DNA of 42,173 nucleotides from Pseudonocardia sp. (GTDB taxonomy: Bacteria > Actinomycetota > Actinomycetes > Mycobacteriales > Pseudonocardiaceae), in NCBI GenBank assembly GCA_030147065.1, contig JASLAP010000250.1, positions 1 to 42,173 of the forward strand. Direction: 5' to 3'. The notes below the pieces were generated by a model, which worked only from the letters and a program-made list of their open reading frames with translations, searched no databases and was not told the origin of the DNA. The position numbers and the translations under genes were made by a program. Every line of letters starts with the position of its first letter. The first letter of the stretch is position 1. Shown piece after piece: positions 41,173 through 42,173 of this stretch.

Positions 41173-42033
41173 GTGTCCTCCTCGACCACCCCGTCCCCCG
41201 CCCCGACCACCGCCCCGACCTCTGCGGCCCCACGGGCCGCCCACGACGGGCCACCCGGCCCACGACCCGCGCCGGCGATCGAGCTGCGCGGGGTCGCCAA
41301 GGCCTTCGACAACGGCGTCGTCGCCGTCGAGCACGCGGACCTCGCGGTCGCGCCGGACGAGTTCGTCTCGATCGTCGGGTCCAGCGGATGCGGGAAATCC
41401 ACCCTCCTGCGGGTCATCGCCGGACTGACCCCGGCGACGGCGGGCACGGTCGACGTGCTGGGCACCGCGGTCGTCGCGCCCCGTCAGGACGTCGGCCTGA
41501 TGTTCCAGCGCCCGGCCCTGCTCGCCTGGAAGACCGCGCTGGAGAACGTCCTGCTGCCGCTGGCGATCCGCGGTCGGATCACCGGCGACGACCTGCGCGA
41601 GGCCCTGCGCCTGCTCGACCTGTTCGGTCTCGGCGGCTTCGAGCAGCACTTCCCCCGGCAGCTGTCCGGCGGGATGCAGCAGCGGGTCGCGCTGGCCCGG
41701 CTGCTGATGACCGGGGCGCAGGTCCGGCTGCTCGACGAGCCGTTCGGCGCGCTGGACGAGCTGACCCGCGAGCACCTGAACCTCGAACTGCTCAAGGTCC
41801 ACGACCGGACGGCGTCGGCCACGCTGCTGGTCACCCACAGCGTCGTGGAGTCGGTCCTGCTCTCCGACCGCGTCGTCGTCATGAGCACCCGGCCGGGCAC
41901 CATCGCGGCCTCCGTCGCCGTGCCCCTGCCCCGGCCCCGGACGCTCGACCTGGTCGCCTCGCCCGCCTTCCAGCAGATCGTCATGGCCGTGCGCCGCGGC
42001 CTGCAGTCGCCCGGGCCCGGGGAGCAGAGGTGA
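41173..42033 (+). CDS. ABC transporter ATP-binding protein (NitT/TauT/SsuB type)
   Basis: A 286-residue ATPase. A Pro/Ala-rich tail of about 34 residues precedes the domain. Walker A is GSSGCGKST (69-77), the Q-loop is LMFQRPALLAWKTALENV, the signature is LSGGMQQRVALARL, Walker B is VRLLDEPFGALDE and the switch His is in VTHSVVES. The FQRPALLAWKT pattern is typical of importers for nitrate, sulfonates and pyrimidine precursors. The start is the GTG at 41173. The stop overlaps the permease start (GTGA). Confidence 0.93.
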   Translation: MSSSTTPSPAPTTAPTSAAPRAAHDGPPGPRPAPAIELRGVAKAFDNGVVAVEHADLAVAPDEFVSIVGSSGCGKSTLLRVIAGLTPATAGTVDVLGTAVVAPRQDVGLMFQRPALLAWKTALENVLLPLAIRGRITGDDLREALRLLDLFGLGGFEQHFPRQLSGGMQQRVALARLLMTGAQVRLLDEPFGALDELTREHLNLELLKVHDRTASATLLVTHSVVESVLLSDRVVVMSTRPGTIAASVAVPLPRPRTLDLVASPAFQQIVMAVRRGLQSPGPGEQR

Positions 42034-42173
42034 GCCGGGTGCGGCTGCCCCGGGTTCCCGGACGCGTCGTCGCCCCGGTCGTGCTGTTCCTCGTCGTGGT
42101 CGTGCTGTGGGACGTCTCCACCGCACTGGGCTGGGTCAGCGACCTGATCGCCCCGCGCCCCGGTGACGTGCTC
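42030..42173 (+). CDS. ABC transporter permease (partial, runs off window)
   Basis: The first 48 codons only. A short basic N-terminus is followed by a membrane helix (VVAPVVLFLVVVVLWDVST) and SDLIAPRPGDVL, which matches the first helix and LPSP-like loop of TauC/SsuC permeases. The GTG at 42030 overlaps the ATPase stop. The substrate-binding protein gene is presumably further downstream. Confidence 0.85.
   Translation, partial: MSRVRLPRVPGRVVAPVVLFLVVVVLWDVSTALGWVSDLIAPRPGDVL

Overview
This window is very GC-rich, codons overwhelmingly end in G or C, GTG starts are common, and genes are often coupled through 4-bp ATGA or GTGA overlaps. The regulator and enzyme families (many TetR, MarR, MerR, Lrp and LysR regulators, LLM flavin monooxygenases, actinobacterial-type recombinase remnants) point to the chromosome of an actinobacterium, most likely Pseudonocardia or a relative. 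The genus is an inference; no marker gene settles it.

Layout. (1) 1-5.4 kb: two TetR/target pairs with clear palindromic operators (TetR with a VOC protein; TetR with a peroxiredoxin-like protein), set among decayed mobile DNA: a frameshifted tyrosine recombinase, a frameshifted HigA-like HTH gene and a multiply frameshifted large serine recombinase. (2) 5.4-9.5 kb: a set of small membrane-protein genes (SpoIIM-like, a two-TM protein, a small multidrug-export-like protein) plus an NTF2/SnoaL-fold gene, and a MerR regulator. Four promoters carry the same GTGCCG-N3-CGGCAC palindrome in a MerR-type 19-bp spacer, so this looks like one local regulon. A LuxR-type ATPase fragment is stranded inside it. 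(3) 9.5-12 kb: PPK2 and an App1-like phosphatase, flanked by recombinase and ISL3-like transposase scraps. (4) 12-17.2 kb: NmrA-like, HSL esterase, MDR oxidoreductase with divergent MarR, cupin with divergent TetR.

(5) 17.2-25.4 kb: a catabolic cluster. A flavin reductase sits beside a LysR gene, and a six-gene minus-strand operon follows: LLM monooxygenase, FAH-family hydrolase, ornithine-cyclodeaminase-family enzyme, DapA-family lyase, MHS-type permease and gentisate-dioxygenase-like cupin. The block of about 57 bp at the LysR start recurs upstream of the LLM gene 7.4 kb away. That ties the reductase to its probable monooxygenase partner and hints that a LysR gene once sat there. The substrate is unknown; an amino- or nitrogen-substituted aromatic acid is a reasonable guess.

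(6) 25.5-31 kb: 4-OT-like tautomerase, SDR/XRE divergent pair, methyltransferase, a TetR/NTF2-fold divergent pair whose start codons lie inside the operators, SDR, DUF1232 protein and an AraC scrap. (7) 31-35 kb: a branched-chain 2-oxoacid dehydrogenase operon (E1alpha, E1beta, E2) divergent from an Lrp/AsnC regulator. (8) 35-42.2 kb: a LysR gene divergent from an operon of two amidases, an NADP-binding oxidoreductase, a crotonase, an inositol-phosphatase-like protein and a NitT/TauT-type ABC importer that runs off the window end.

No rRNA, tRNA or CRISPR was seen. The window is remarkable for the number of short decayed genes and for the number of divergent regulator/target pairs with readable operators.
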